A DNA stretch of 64,000 bases, taken from positions 372,001 through 436,000 of the forward strand of contig NZ_CP009830.1 in assembly GCF_000959525.1 (NCBI RefSeq), written 5' to 3'. Made by a program: the position numbers and the translations under genes. Under the pieces are notes generated by a model, which saw nothing but the letters and a program-made list of their open reading frames with translations, ran no database searches and was not told the DNA's origin. Below are positions 41,279 to 51,082 of this stretch, piece after piece; positions within the stretch are counted from its first letter, which is position 1, and each line of letters begins with the position of its first letter. Source of the DNA: Burkholderia multivorans ATCC BAA-247 (GTDB taxonomy: Bacteria; Pseudomonadota; Gammaproteobacteria; Burkholderiales; Burkholderiaceae).

Positions 41279-41300
41279 TTTTTCAACGCGTTGTCATTTC
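41279..41300 (+). promoter_or_regulatory. IHF-like bipartite element, copy 2
   Basis: TTTTTCAA-N4-TTGTCATTTC, the same as at 37121 except for N4. The core CAACGCGTTG is palindromic. Confidence 0.45.
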
Positions 41301-41332
41301 TGCTGACGTGTCGCCGGGCGCGCGGCCGTCCG

Positions 41333-41539
41333 TCAGGGCTTGCCAGCGGCGCGGTCGCCGTGATCGGCCGGTTGCACGCCGGGCAGCGCATCGGCCGGCT
41401 GCGGCTTGCCTTCGGCCGGATCGCGCGCGCTGCGCGGCGGCGGCGTCGCGGTGCCGCCGCGCTTGCCTTCGGGGCCCGGCGTGCTGTCGCCGCGATCTTC
41501 GCCGCGCGTATCGGTGTCGAGCGGGCTGGGACGGGTCAT
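41333..41539 (-). CDS. Small disordered hydrophilic protein (68 aa)
   Basis: 68 residues rich in Pro, Asp, Gly, Arg and Glu, with almost no hydrophobic residues (LDTDTRGEDRGDSTPGPEG, DHGDRAAGKP); predicted fully disordered. CAGGAGG six bases before the ATG at 41539 and its own promoter support translation. Similar in style to the proteins at 57376 and 60422. Possibly a hydrophilin-like desiccation or stress protectant (inference). Confidence 0.7.
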   Translation of the reverse strand: MTRPSPLDTDTRGEDRGDSTPGPEGKRGGTATPPPRSARDPAEGKPQPADALPGVQPADHGDRAAGKP

Positions 41540-41574
41540 CGAATGCCTCCTGTCGGAACGGGACGGATTCGCGC

Positions 41575-41588
41575 GCATCGCGCGTGCC
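41575..41588 (-). promoter_or_regulatory. Sigma-54-like promoter of the 68-aa protein (9/10)
   Basis: Minus-strand GGCACGCGCGATGC, one base off, identical in all 14 bases to the element at 57557. 35 bp above the ATG. Confidence 0.55.
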
Positions 41589-41687
41589 GGCTGCGCGACG
41601 CCGCGCGGCCGGTGCAACCGTCGTTGTAAAAAATGCGCGTCGGAGCGGCTGCCGCGTCGTCGGTGCGACATGGATAGGAGCCGGGCA

Positions 41688-41701
41688 GGCGCGGCACTTG
41701 C
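41688..41701 (+). promoter_or_regulatory. Sigma-54-like promoter of the efflux operon (9/10)
   Basis: GGCGCGGCACTTGC, one base off, 68 bp before emrA. The A/T island TTGTAAAA (41624-41631) lies between it and the divergent promoter at 41575. Confidence 0.45.
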
Positions 41702-41769
41702 TTCGATCGCGCGCCATGAGGCCCGCGCGCACGTCGGTGCGCACGGGTTGCACACAGGAGCGCCGTTCG

Positions 41770-43173
41770 ATGTCCGAGGTCACCGTGTCCCCGTTGCCCG
41801 ATCGCCTGCGAGACCGCGTCGCGCCGACGCGCGCTTCGCCGCTCGCGCGACGGCAGGCGCGGACGCGCACCGCGCGCGGCGTCCGGCGTCGCGCAAGCGC
41901 GCGCACGGCCGATGCGCCGCTCGACCGCGAGCCGGGCGGCGCGCCCGTGCGCGTCGCGCGTGCCGGCGACGACGATGCCGGCCGCGGCAGCGGAACCGGC
42001 AGCGGACACGGCGAGCCGCGCGGCGAGCGCGACGCCGACGCACCGGGCGGCGGCGGTGGAGACAGGCATCCGCACGACGATCGCGGCGGCCGCACCGGCG
42101 GCGACGGCGATGGCGCGGGAGACGGCGGCGAACGCAAGCGGCCGGGCCGCAAGCCGCTGATCATCCTCGGCGCGATCGCGTTGTTGATCGTCGTCGGCGG
42201 GCTCGTGTGGTGGTTCGCGACGCGCAATCAGGAGAGCACCGACGATGCGTACACGGACGGCAATGCCGTCGCCGTCGCGCCGCACGTGTCGGGCTACGTG
42301 ACGCGCCTCGCGGTCGACGACAACGTCTACGTGCATCGCGGCGACGTGCTCGTCGAGATCGATCCGCGCGACTACCGCGCACAGGTCGACGCGGCGCGCG
42401 CGCAGCTCGGTCTCGCCGAGGCGCAGCTCGACGCGGCCCGCGTGCAGCTCGACATCGCGCGCGTCCAGTATCCGGCGCAGTACCGGCAGGCGCGCGCGCA
42501 GATCGAATCGGCGGAGGCCGCGTACCGGCAGGCGCTGGCCGCGCAGGCGCGGCAGCGCGCGGTCGATGTGCGCGCGACCTCGCAGCAGGCGATCGACGCG
42601 GCCGACGCGCAGCGCGCGAGCGCCGACGCGAACGTCGCGATGGCGCAGGCGCAGGCGCGCACCGCGAGCCTCGTGCCGCAACAGATCCGGCAAGCCGAAA
42701 CGGTCGTCGAGGAGCGCCGTCAGCAGGTCTTGCAGGCGCGCGCGCAGCTCGAGCAGGCGGAGTTGAATCTCGCGTACTGCACGATGCGCGCGCCGTCGGA
42801 CGGCTGGGTCACGCGCCGCAACGTGCAGCTCGGTTCGTTCCTGCAGCCCGGTACGTCGATCTTCTCGATCGTGACGCCGCGCGTGTGGATCACCGCGAAC
42901 TTCAAGGAGTCGCAACTGAAGCGGATGCGCGTCGGCGATCGCGTCGACGTGTCGGTCGACGCGTATCCCGATCTCGATCTGCACGGTCACGTCGACAGCA
43001 TCCAGCTCGGCAGCGGCTCGCGGTTTTCCGCGTTCCCGGCCGAGAACGCGACCGGCAACTTCGTCAAGATCGTCCAGCGTGTGCCGGTGAAGATCGTGCT
43101 CGACGATCCGCTGCCGCGCAATCCGCCGCTCGGCCTCGGCCTGTCGGTCGAGCCGACCGTCCATCTGAAATGA
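41770..43173 (+). CDS. emrA: EmrA/HlyD-type membrane fusion protein
   Basis: 467 residues. An unusually long, charged, Gly/Asp/Arg-rich cytoplasmic tail (1-128), one membrane segment (129-150), then the periplasmic adaptor: STDDAYTDGN, biotinyl-lipoyl-like HVSGYVTRLAVDDNVYV, a coiled-coil hairpin (about 215-340) and the beta barrel with TPRVWITANFKESQL. It links the EmrB transporter to the outer-membrane channel. ATG 41770 with AGGAG ten bases upstream. The long tail is absent from E. coli EmrA; its role is unknown. Confidence 0.92.
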   Translation: MSEVTVSPLPDRLRDRVAPTRASPLARRQARTRTARGVRRRASARTADAPLDREPGGAPVRVARAGDDDAGRGSGTGSGHGEPRGERDADAPGGGGGDRHPHDDRGGRTGGDGDGAGDGGERKRPGRKPLIILGAIALLIVVGGLVWWFATRNQESTDDAYTDGNAVAVAPHVSGYVTRLAVDDNVYVHRGDVLVEIDPRDYRAQVDAARAQLGLAEAQLDAARVQLDIARVQYPAQYRQARAQIESAEAAYRQALAAQARQRAVDVRATSQQAIDAADAQRASADANVAMAQAQARTASLVPQQIRQAETVVEERRQQVLQARAQLEQAELNLAYCTMRAPSDGWVTRRNVQLGSFLQPGTSIFSIVTPRVWITANFKESQLKRMRVGDRVDVSVDAYPDLDLHGHVDSIQLGSGSRFSAFPAENATGNFVKIVQRVPVKIVLDDPLPRNPPLGLGLSVEPTVHLK

Positions 43174-43260
43174 CCGGCCGCCGCTGCATGCGGCGCGCCG
43201 CGCACGGAGCGCAACGATGTCCGACCTTCGACTGCCGTTCATCCGAGCGGCCCTCGGCCG

Positions 43261-44853
43261 ATGAACCGGCCCGCCGATCAGGCGGCGGCACCCGGCGGCG
43301 ACTGGCGGCCGGCCGCGAATCCGTGGCTCGTCGCCGTCGTGGTCACGCTCGCCGCCTTCATGGAAGTGCTCGACACGACGATCGTCAACGTCGCGCTGCC
43401 GCACATCGCGGGGACGATGTCCGCGAGCTACGACGAGGCCACCTGGACGCTCACGTCGTATCTGGTCGCGAACGGGATCGTGCTGCCGATCTCCGGGTTT
43501 CTCGGCCGGCTGCTCGGACGCAAGCGCTACTTCGTGCTCTGCATCGCCGCGTTCACCGCGTGCTCGTTCCTGTGCGGCATCGCGACGAACCTCGGCGAGC
43601 TGATCGTGTTCCGCGTGCTGCAGGGCTTGTTCGGCGGCGGGCTGCAGCCGAACCAGCAGTCGATCATCCTCGACACGTTTCCGCCCGAGCAGCGCAACCG
43701 CGCGTTCTCGGTGTCGGCGATCGCGATCGTCGTCGCGCCGGTGCTCGGGCCCACGCTCGGCGGCTGGATCACCGATCACTTCTCGTGGCGCTGGGTGTTC
43801 CTGCTCAACGTGCCGATCGGCGTGCTGACCGTGCTCGCCGTGATGCAGCTCGTCGAGGATCCGCCGTGGCGACGCGGCGCGGTGCGCGGGCTGTCGGTCG
43901 ACTACGTCGGGATCGGCCTGATCGCGATCGGGCTCGGCTGCTTGCAGGTCATGCTCGATCGCGGCGAGGACGAGGACTGGTTCGGCTCGACGTTCATCCG
44001 GACCTTCGCGGTGCTGTCCGCACTCGGGCTCGTCGGCGCGACGCTCTGGCTGCTGCGCACGAGGAAGCCCGTCGTCGATCTGTCGTGCCTGCGCGATCGC
44101 AACTTCGCGCTCGGCTGCGTGACGATCGCGACGTTCGCGGCCGTGCTGTACGGCAGCGCGGTGATCGTGCCGCAGCTCGCGCAGCAGCATCTCGGCTACA
44201 CGGCGACGCTCGCCGGTCTCGTGCTGTCGCCGGGCGCGCTGCTGATCACGCTCGAGATTCCGCTCGTGAGCCGGCTGATGCCGCACGTGCAGACGCGCTA
44301 TCTCGTCGGCTTCGGCTTCGTGCTGCTCGCGTTCGCACTGGCCTATTCGCGCATGCTCGTGCCCGACATCGACTATCGGCATCTGGTGATGATTCGCTGC
44401 GCGCAGTCGCTCGCGATCGGCTTCATGTTCGTGCCGATCACGACGCTCGCGTATCTGACCGTGCCGCAGCGGCTGAACGACGATGCGTCGGCGCTGTTTA
44501 CGATGTTCCGCAACGTCGCCGGGTCGATCGGCATCTCGGTGTCGACTGCGCTGATTCGCGAACGCACGCAGGCACGCATGGCGCATCTGTCCGCGCATAC
44601 GTCGCCGCTGTCGCAGAACTTCCAGGACGCGCTGCATGCGAACGCGCGAGCGATCGCGGAGCTGTCGGGCGGCACGCCGGCGGCCGCGCTGCAGACCGCG
44701 AACGGCCGGCTCTACGAGACCTTCGTGTCGCAGGCGACGATCCTCGCGTATATCGACGTATTTGCGCTGCTCGCGGTGTTTTGTGCCGCGTGCATTCCGC
44801 TGACATTCCTGTTTTCGCCGGTGAAGGCCGCACGCGCCGGAGGAGGGCATTGA
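43261..44853 (+). CDS. emrB: DHA2-family drug:H+ antiporter (EmrB type)
   Basis: 530 residues, 14 membrane segments, with DHA2 motifs: EVLDTTIVNVALPHIAG (motif D1), GRLLGRKRYF (motif A-like), GLFGGGLQPNQQSIILD, and SAIAIVVAPVLGPTLGGWITD (motif C). It exports hydrophobic drugs or signals through the EmrA and outer-membrane partner. An 87-bp gap separates it from emrA, and one base separates it from the channel gene. Confidence 0.93.
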   Translation: MNRPADQAAAPGGDWRPAANPWLVAVVVTLAAFMEVLDTTIVNVALPHIAGTMSASYDEATWTLTSYLVANGIVLPISGFLGRLLGRKRYFVLCIAAFTACSFLCGIATNLGELIVFRVLQGLFGGGLQPNQQSIILDTFPPEQRNRAFSVSAIAIVVAPVLGPTLGGWITDHFSWRWVFLLNVPIGVLTVLAVMQLVEDPPWRRGAVRGLSVDYVGIGLIAIGLGCLQVMLDRGEDEDWFGSTFIRTFAVLSALGLVGATLWLLRTRKPVVDLSCLRDRNFALGCVTIATFAAVLYGSAVIVPQLAQQHLGYTATLAGLVLSPGALLITLEIPLVSRLMPHVQTRYLVGFGFVLLAFALAYSRMLVPDIDYRHLVMIRCAQSLAIGFMFVPITTLAYLTVPQRLNDDASALFTMFRNVAGSIGISVSTALIRERTQARMAHLSAHTSPLSQNFQDALHANARAIAELSGGTPAAALQTANGRLYETFVSQATILAYIDVFALLAVFCAACIPLTFLFSPVKAARAGGGH

Positions 44854-44854
44854 C

Positions 44855-46666
44855 ATGACGACGTGCGACGCCGCCCGCCGCAGCCGCCGGCCGCGCGCGC
44901 TGCGCCGTGCGACCGCCGCGGCTGCCGCGGTCGCCGGCACGCTGCTGGGCGCATGTACGGTCGGCCCGGATTTCACACCGCCGCGCGCCGACGTGCCCGC
45001 GGGCTGGCATGCGCTGCAGCGCGCCGACGCGGCCGCGCCTGCGTCGGGCGCGCGCGCGCCGGCTTCCACGCCGACGACGGACGCCGATCCCGATCCGCGC
45101 TGGTGGCGCGCGTTCGGCGATCCGCTGCTGGACCGGCTCGTCGAACGCGCGGCGCGCGACAACCTCGACGTGCAGGCCGCGGTGCTGCGCATTGCGCAGG
45201 CGCGTGCGCAGGTGCGTGCCGCCGCCGCGCAGGGCTTGCCCGACGTGCGCGCAAGCGCGAGCTATCAGCGCGAGCAGCTCGGCCTGAAGGGGTTCGTCGA
45301 AGATCAAGGGTTGGACCGGCAGATCGACCGGCTCGGCGCGCCCGGTTCGCCGCTCGACCGGCTCGGGGCGGGCACCGGCGCGGCCGTGCAGCAGCGTGCG
45401 CGCGGCGCGCTCGATGCGCTGGAATCGCCGGTCAACCTGTGGCAGGCCGGCTTCGACGCGTCGTGGGAGCTCGATCTGTTCGGACGCGTGCGGCGTGCGG
45501 TGGAGGCGGCCGATGCGCAGGCGGGTGCGGCCGTCGCGAGCCACGACGACGCACTGCTGTCGCTCGAAGCGGAGGTCGCCCAGACCTATCTGCAGCTGCG
45601 CGGTGCGCAGACGCAGCGCGCGCTCGCCGACGAACTCGTGCGTGCGCAGCGCGAACTGCGCGATCTGACGCGCGAGCAGGCCGCACACGGCCTGGCGAGC
45701 GACCTCGACGTGCGCAGCGCCGACGCGCGGCTCGCCCAGTTGCGTGCGCAACTACCGAAGTTCGATCAGCAGATCGTGCTGCTGAAGAACGGGCTTGCCT
45801 ATCTGGTCGGCGGTGCGCCGGGCGCGCTCGACGACTGGCTCGACACGCCGCGTGCGCTGCCGGGCGTGCCGCCCGCCGTGCCGGTCGGCCTGCCGTCGAC
45901 GCTCGCGCGCCGCCGGCCCGACATCCGGCGCGCGGAAGCCGACCTGCACGCGGCGACGGCCGACGTCGGCGTCGCGGTCGCGCAGTTCTATCCGGACGTG
46001 TCGCTGACCGGGCAAGTCGGGCTGCGCGCGACACATGTGCGCGAACTCGCGCACTGGTCGCATCTGTTCTATGCGTTCGGGCCTGCGGTGTCGCTGCCGA
46101 TTTTTTCGGGCGGCGCGCTGGTGTCGAACCTGCGGCTCACGCAGGCGCGTCAGGCGGAGGCGGCGCTCGCGTATCGGCAGACCGTGCTCGTCGCGCTGCG
46201 CGACGTCGACAATGCCCTCGCCGTGTACCGCACCGACCAGACGCGCGCAGCCGCGCTCGACGATGCCGTGCGCGCGGAGCAGGGCGCGCTGGAACTCGCG
46301 CGCGATCGTTACCGCAAGGGGCTGTCGCCGTTTCTCGACGTGCTGGACGCGGAGCGGCAATGGTCGGAAGGGCGTCAGCAGGCCGTGCAGGGCGCGCTGC
46401 AGACGACGACCGATCTCGTCGCGCTGTACAAGGCGCTCGGCGGGGGTTGGCGGGAGGGGGATGGCGGGCGTGATGGTGTGGCGCGTGCTGATGCTCGGCG
46501 TGTCGATGCTTCGCATGTCGATGCTGCGCGTGCCGATGCTCCGCATGCCGATGCTCCGCATGCCGATGCTGCGCGTGCCGATGCTCCGCATGCCGATGCT
46601 TCGCGAACCGATGCTTCGCGAACCGATGCGGCGGCGCGCGACGCGCAGGCGCCCGCGCAACCGTAG
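44855..46666 (+). CDS. NodT-type outer-membrane efflux lipoprotein with repeat tail
   Basis: 603 residues. Lipoprotein signal with lipobox LLGAC (about residue 34) followed by TVGPDFTPP, then the TolC/NodT fold (two repeated halves; NLWQAGFDASWELDLFGRVRR, LARRRPDIRRAEADLHAATADVGVA). Forms the outer-membrane duct of the EmrAB system. The last 60 residues, beyond the fold, are a repeat of about five residues (ADAPH, ADAAR, TDASR) encoded by a 15-bp DNA repeat, so length may vary between strains. Confidence 0.9.
   Translation: MTTCDAARRSRRPRALRRATAAAAAVAGTLLGACTVGPDFTPPRADVPAGWHALQRADAAAPASGARAPASTPTTDADPDPRWWRAFGDPLLDRLVERAARDNLDVQAAVLRIAQARAQVRAAAAQGLPDVRASASYQREQLGLKGFVEDQGLDRQIDRLGAPGSPLDRLGAGTGAAVQQRARGALDALESPVNLWQAGFDASWELDLFGRVRRAVEAADAQAGAAVASHDDALLSLEAEVAQTYLQLRGAQTQRALADELVRAQRELRDLTREQAAHGLASDLDVRSADARLAQLRAQLPKFDQQIVLLKNGLAYLVGGAPGALDDWLDTPRALPGVPPAVPVGLPSTLARRRPDIRRAEADLHAATADVGVAVAQFYPDVSLTGQVGLRATHVRELAHWSHLFYAFGPAVSLPIFSGGALVSNLRLTQARQAEAALAYRQTVLVALRDVDNALAVYRTDQTRAAALDDAVRAEQGALELARDRYRKGLSPFLDVLDAERQWSEGRQQAVQGALQTTTDLVALYKALGGGWREGDGGRDGVARADARRVDASHVDAARADAPHADAPHADAARADAPHADASRTDASRTDAAARDAQAPAQP
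46504..46623. repeat. Eight in-frame 15-bp repeats in the efflux channel tail
   Basis: Units of CGATGCTNCGCNTGC type, best copies at 46534-46563 and 46579-46593. Because 15 is a multiple of 3, copy changes keep the reading frame and only alter the number of ADAPH-like pentapeptides. Confidence 0.9.
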
Positions 46667-46882
46667 CCGTGCGCGGGGGCGCGCGCTGCGTCATGCTGCG
46701 CCGATACCGGCGCGTGCTGCATGCATCGGCGATGCTGCTGGACGACCAGCGCGCAGCGGCGACACGCGCGGCTCGGGCGCCTTGCCGCGGCTAAGCCGGC
46801 GCAACTGGAACTTCACCGCGGCCCACCGACGCCGATTGCGCCACGCGCGCGCCGCGCCGAGGCGTTCCTCTAATGCAGGTCC
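46667..46882. other. Intergenic region after the efflux operon
   Basis: Part of a 323-bp gap on the plus strand. No gene or clear terminator seen. The last part carries the MerR-type promoter described separately. Confidence 0.5.
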
Positions 46883-46913
46883 TTGACCTTGAAGTGAAGT
46901 TCAAGCCTAGAGT
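46883..46913 (+). promoter_or_regulatory. MerR-family-type promoter/operator 1
   Basis: -35 TTGACC (46883-46888), a 19-bp spacer and -10 TAGAGT (46908-46913). The spacer holds the inverted repeat CTTGAA-N6-TTCAAG. A 19-bp spacer with a central dyad is the hallmark of MerR-type activation. Drives the ADC-fragment/reductase pair. Confidence 0.7.
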
Positions 46914-46989
46914 GCCGGCTGAGGGTCTTTGAGCCCGCGGGCTCGCGGTGTAGTGCCTGCCGCGACGAATCAGCGAGGAGAGGCAGGAC

Positions 46990-47292
46990 ATGGACATACG
47001 CACCGGCACCACGCCAGTCGGCTTCGGGCCGCACACGGTCGACGTGCCCGCCGGCGGCTACTACGACCGCTTCCGGATGAATCCGGATCTCGACGACTTC
47101 GCGCGCGACCCGGCCGCCGGCAATGTCGCCTTCTTCCGGCGCATTCCAAAGCGCATCGTGGAGTCGTCGCTCGGCGCCATCCGGGCGCCGAATTTCTACT
47201 ACCGTTCCGGCAGCGTGCAACTGCTGTTCGTCGCGCCGCTCGTAGCGCTGAGCGCGCGTTATCCCATCGTGTCGCCAAGGAATCATCGATGA
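46990..47292 (+). pseudogene. N-terminal fragment of an acetoacetate decarboxylase-like protein
   Basis: 100 residues. The segment VPAGGYYDRFRMNPDLDDFARDP...APNFYYRSGSVQLLFVAPLVAL resembles, from memory, the first 90 residues of Burkholderia acetoacetate decarboxylase-family proteins of 250 or more residues, but the reading frame stops right after. It still has a good ribosome site (GAGGAGAGG before ATG 46990) and ends in an ATGA overlap with the next gene. Most likely an internal deletion removed the rest, leaving a leader-like remnant that couples translation. It could instead be a genuine small protein. Confidence 0.5.
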
Positions 47293-48530
47293 CCCACCCC
47301 TCCTACGACCTCGTGGTGTTCGGCGCGACGAGCTTCGTCGGCCAGATCCTCACGCGCCATCTGGCCGAACATCTCTCGAGCGGCGCCGACACGCTGCGCT
47401 GGGCGATTGCCGGCCGCTCCGAAGCGAAGCTTGCGCAGTTGCGCGATTCGCTCGGCGACGCGGCGCGCACGCTGCCGATCCTCGTCGCCGACGCGTCCGA
47501 CGACGCGCAGCTCCAGACGCTCTGCGCGCAGACGCGCGTCGTCGTGTCGACCGTCGGCCCCTATGCGCTGTACGGCGAGCCGCTCGTGCGCGCCTGCGCG
47601 CAAAGCGGCACCGACTATTGCGATTTGACCGGCGAGACGCAGTGGATCAAGCGCATGATCGACCGATACGAAGCAGCCGCCACGCAGTCGGGCGCGCGCA
47701 TCGTGCACTGCTGCGGCTTCGATTCGATTCCGTCGGATCTTGGCGTGTACGTCCTTCAGCAACGCGCGCTGCACGAATGGGGCGCGCCGGCCGAGCACGT
47801 GACGATGCGCGTCAAGACCCTGAAGGGCAGCGCGTCGGGCGGAACGGTCGCGAGCATGATCAATGTCGTTCGCGAGGCCGCGGCCGATCCGGCACTGCGC
47901 CGCATGCTGCTCGATCCGTATGCGTTATGCCCGCGCGATCATCGCTTCACGGTGCGTCAGCATGCGGTCCGGTCGGCCGAGTTCGATCGCGATTGCGACG
48001 CGTGGATCGCGCCGTTCGTGATGGCGGCCGTCAACGAGCGCGTCGTACACCGTTCGAACGCGCTGGCCGGCGACGCATACGGCAACGGCTTCCGCTACGA
48101 CGAAGCGATCGTGACGGGGCACGGTATCTGCGGGAGCGTCGTTGCGCGGGCGACCGTCGTCGCGCTGGGCGCATTCATGGCCGGCGTGCTCGTGAAGCCC
48201 GTGCGCAGCGCGATGGAGCGTTTCCTGCTGCCGAAGCCCGGCGAAGGGCCGAGCCTCGCTGCCCAGCGCGCGGGCTGCTTCGATCTGCGCTTCTTCGGTC
48301 ACGCACCGGACGGGCGGATCGTGCGCCTGAAGGTGACCGGCGATCGCGATCCCGGTTATGGGTCGACGGGCAAGATGCTCGGGCAGGCGGCGATCTGTCT
48401 CGCGCTCGACTGCCGCGCAGGCAGCGACCGCACGCGCGGCGGCGGGTTCTGGACGCCCGCGACGATGTTCGGCGAGCGGCTCGTCGACCGGCTCGTGCGG
48501 CATGCGGGCTTGCGTTTCGACGCGATCTGA
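47289..48530 (+). CDS. Saccharopine dehydrogenase-like / trans-acting enoyl reductase-family protein
   Basis: 413 residues. Rossmann start LVVFGATSFVGQILTRHLAE, NADP-binding AGRSEAKL, then TVGPYALYGEPLVRACAQSGTDYCDLTGETQW and CCGFDSIPSDLG, which are signatures of this oxidoreductase family (related to mycobacterial trans-acting enoyl reductases). A hydrophobic stretch near residue 285 may touch the membrane. Substrate unknown. ATGA-coupled to the upstream fragment and under the MerR-type promoter. Confidence 0.88.
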   Translation: MTHPSYDLVVFGATSFVGQILTRHLAEHLSSGADTLRWAIAGRSEAKLAQLRDSLGDAARTLPILVADASDDAQLQTLCAQTRVVVSTVGPYALYGEPLVRACAQSGTDYCDLTGETQWIKRMIDRYEAAATQSGARIVHCCGFDSIPSDLGVYVLQQRALHEWGAPAEHVTMRVKTLKGSASGGTVASMINVVREAAADPALRRMLLDPYALCPRDHRFTVRQHAVRSAEFDRDCDAWIAPFVMAAVNERVVHRSNALAGDAYGNGFRYDEAIVTGHGICGSVVARATVVALGAFMAGVLVKPVRSAMERFLLPKPGEGPSLAAQRAGCFDLRFFGHAPDGRIVRLKVTGDRDPGYGSTGKMLGQAAICLALDCRAGSDRTRGGGFWTPATMFGERLVDRLVRHAGLRFDAI

Positions 48531-48670
48531 GCCGATTCCGCAACGACGTGTGCGGTGCCGATGCGGCACCACCGCGCACCGCTGCGACGCGTCGCGAAAT
48601 CGCCGGCCGATGCGGCACCGATGGGCCGGCGCATGCGTTGCGTTTCGTTGCGTTGCGCGCGCGCGACCGG

Positions 48671-49354
48671 CTACAGCAGCGCCGCGACCTGCTCGGCCGT
48701 CGCCTTCGCCGACTGCGGATTCTGTCCCGTCACGAGGTGCCCGTCGACGACGACGTTCGACGTAAACGGCAGCAGCGCCTTCTCATAGCGCGCGCCGCGC
48801 CGTTTCATTTCCTCTTCGACGTTGTACGGCACCTTGTTCGCGACGCCGGCCAGCACCTCCTCGATCCACGCGTAGCCCGTGAGCCGGCGTCCGGTCACGA
48901 GCAGCGACCCGTCGGACAAGCGCGTGTTCAACAGCCCGCAATAGCCGTGGCAGACCGCCGCGACGATGCCGCCGCGTTCGTAGATCTCGCGCGTGAGCCG
49001 CTGCAGCCCTGCATCGTCGGGGAAGTCCCACATCACGCCGTGACCGCCGGTGAAGTAGATCGCATCGAACGCGGCCGCGTCGATGTCGTCCGGGCGTGCG
49101 GTGTTGGCGAGCAGCGTCTGATGGGCGGGGTCGGCGCGCCACGCTTTCGCGGCGGCGTCCGCGTGCGGCCATTTGAGCGAGCGCGGCTCGAGCGGCGACA
49201 CGCCGCCTTTCGGGCTGACGAGCTGCTGCGTGTAGCCGCGCGCGGCGAAGATGTCGTACGCGTGCGTCAGTTCGGCGAGCCACAGGCCGGTCGGCTGCGA
49301 CGGGTCGGCGTAATGCGCGATGTTGGTGACGACGTGGAGGATGCGTCGAGTCAT
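48671..49354 (-). CDS. DJ-1/PfpI (Hsp31-like) class I glutamine amidotransferase-fold protein
   Basis: 227 residues. Nucleophile elbow AAVCHGYCGLL with the catalytic Cys, plus FTGGHGVMWDFPDD, as in HchA/Hsp31-type proteins with chaperone, glyoxalase-III or deglycase activity. ATG at 49354. Its promoter at 49462 has the same MerR-type layout as that of the reductase operon, suggesting a shared response to aldehydes or electrophiles (inference). Confidence 0.9.
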   Translation of the reverse strand: MTRRILHVVTNIAHYADPSQPTGLWLAELTHAYDIFAARGYTQQLVSPKGGVSPLEPRSLKWPHADAAAKAWRADPAHQTLLANTARPDDIDAAAFDAIYFTGGHGVMWDFPDDAGLQRLTREIYERGGIVAAVCHGYCGLLNTRLSDGSLLVTGRRLTGYAWIEEVLAGVANKVPYNVEEEMKRRGARYEKALLPFTSNVVVDGHLVTGQNPQSAKATAEQVAALL

Positions 49355-49461
49355 GTTCGGTAGTCCTGTCGCGATCGGCCACGGGCCGCCGCGGATCGCG
49401 CGACGTGGTTTGCCGCAGGGCAGGGCGCGTACCGGTGGCCTCGGTACGCGCGCGGACGTTA

Positions 49462-49492
49462 ACCATAACCTTCAAGCAAAGTTCAAGGTCAA
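49462..49492 (-). promoter_or_regulatory. MerR-family-type promoter/operator 2
   Basis: Minus strand: -35 TTGACC (49492-49487), a 19-bp spacer and -10 TATGGT (49467-49462). The spacer starts TTGAAC and ends TTGAAGGT, close to operator 1. 108 bp above the DJ-1-like ATG. Confidence 0.7.
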
Positions 49493-49822
49493 GCGGTTTG
49501 CGCGGCTGCGGTCGAACCGGTCGTCGACGATGTAAGGCCGAGCGATCGCGTCGGGTCTCGGCCTGCCCGGTGAGGCGTTGCATGCTGTGCGTTTCACCGG
49601 TGCCGACGCGACGTGCGTTTTTGAAAGCCGAAGTTACGTATAGGGATGATGTCGTTATGATAAGAAAACTTATCCCGATGAACGCAAATACCGACGTGAT
49701 TGGCTTGCCATGCTCGGGACGATTGCGCGTCGGCGCGGCGGCTCATCGACTGCAGTGCCGCACCGGCGCATACGCAGGGACGTCACGCGCCGGTCGCGAT
49801 CGCAATTCCCGCGCGCCGCGCA
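49493..49822. other. Intergenic region between hmp and the DJ-1 promoter
   Basis: Contains an A/T-rich island (about 49629-49690), exceptional in this sequence, with the hairpin GATAAG-AAAA-CTTATC (49659-49674) nested in GGGAT/ATCCC. A plus-strand frame from 49657 has atypical codon use and was not called. Function unknown; possibly the 3' end of the hmp transcript. Confidence 0.5.
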
Positions 49823-51082
<1,260 letters not shown>

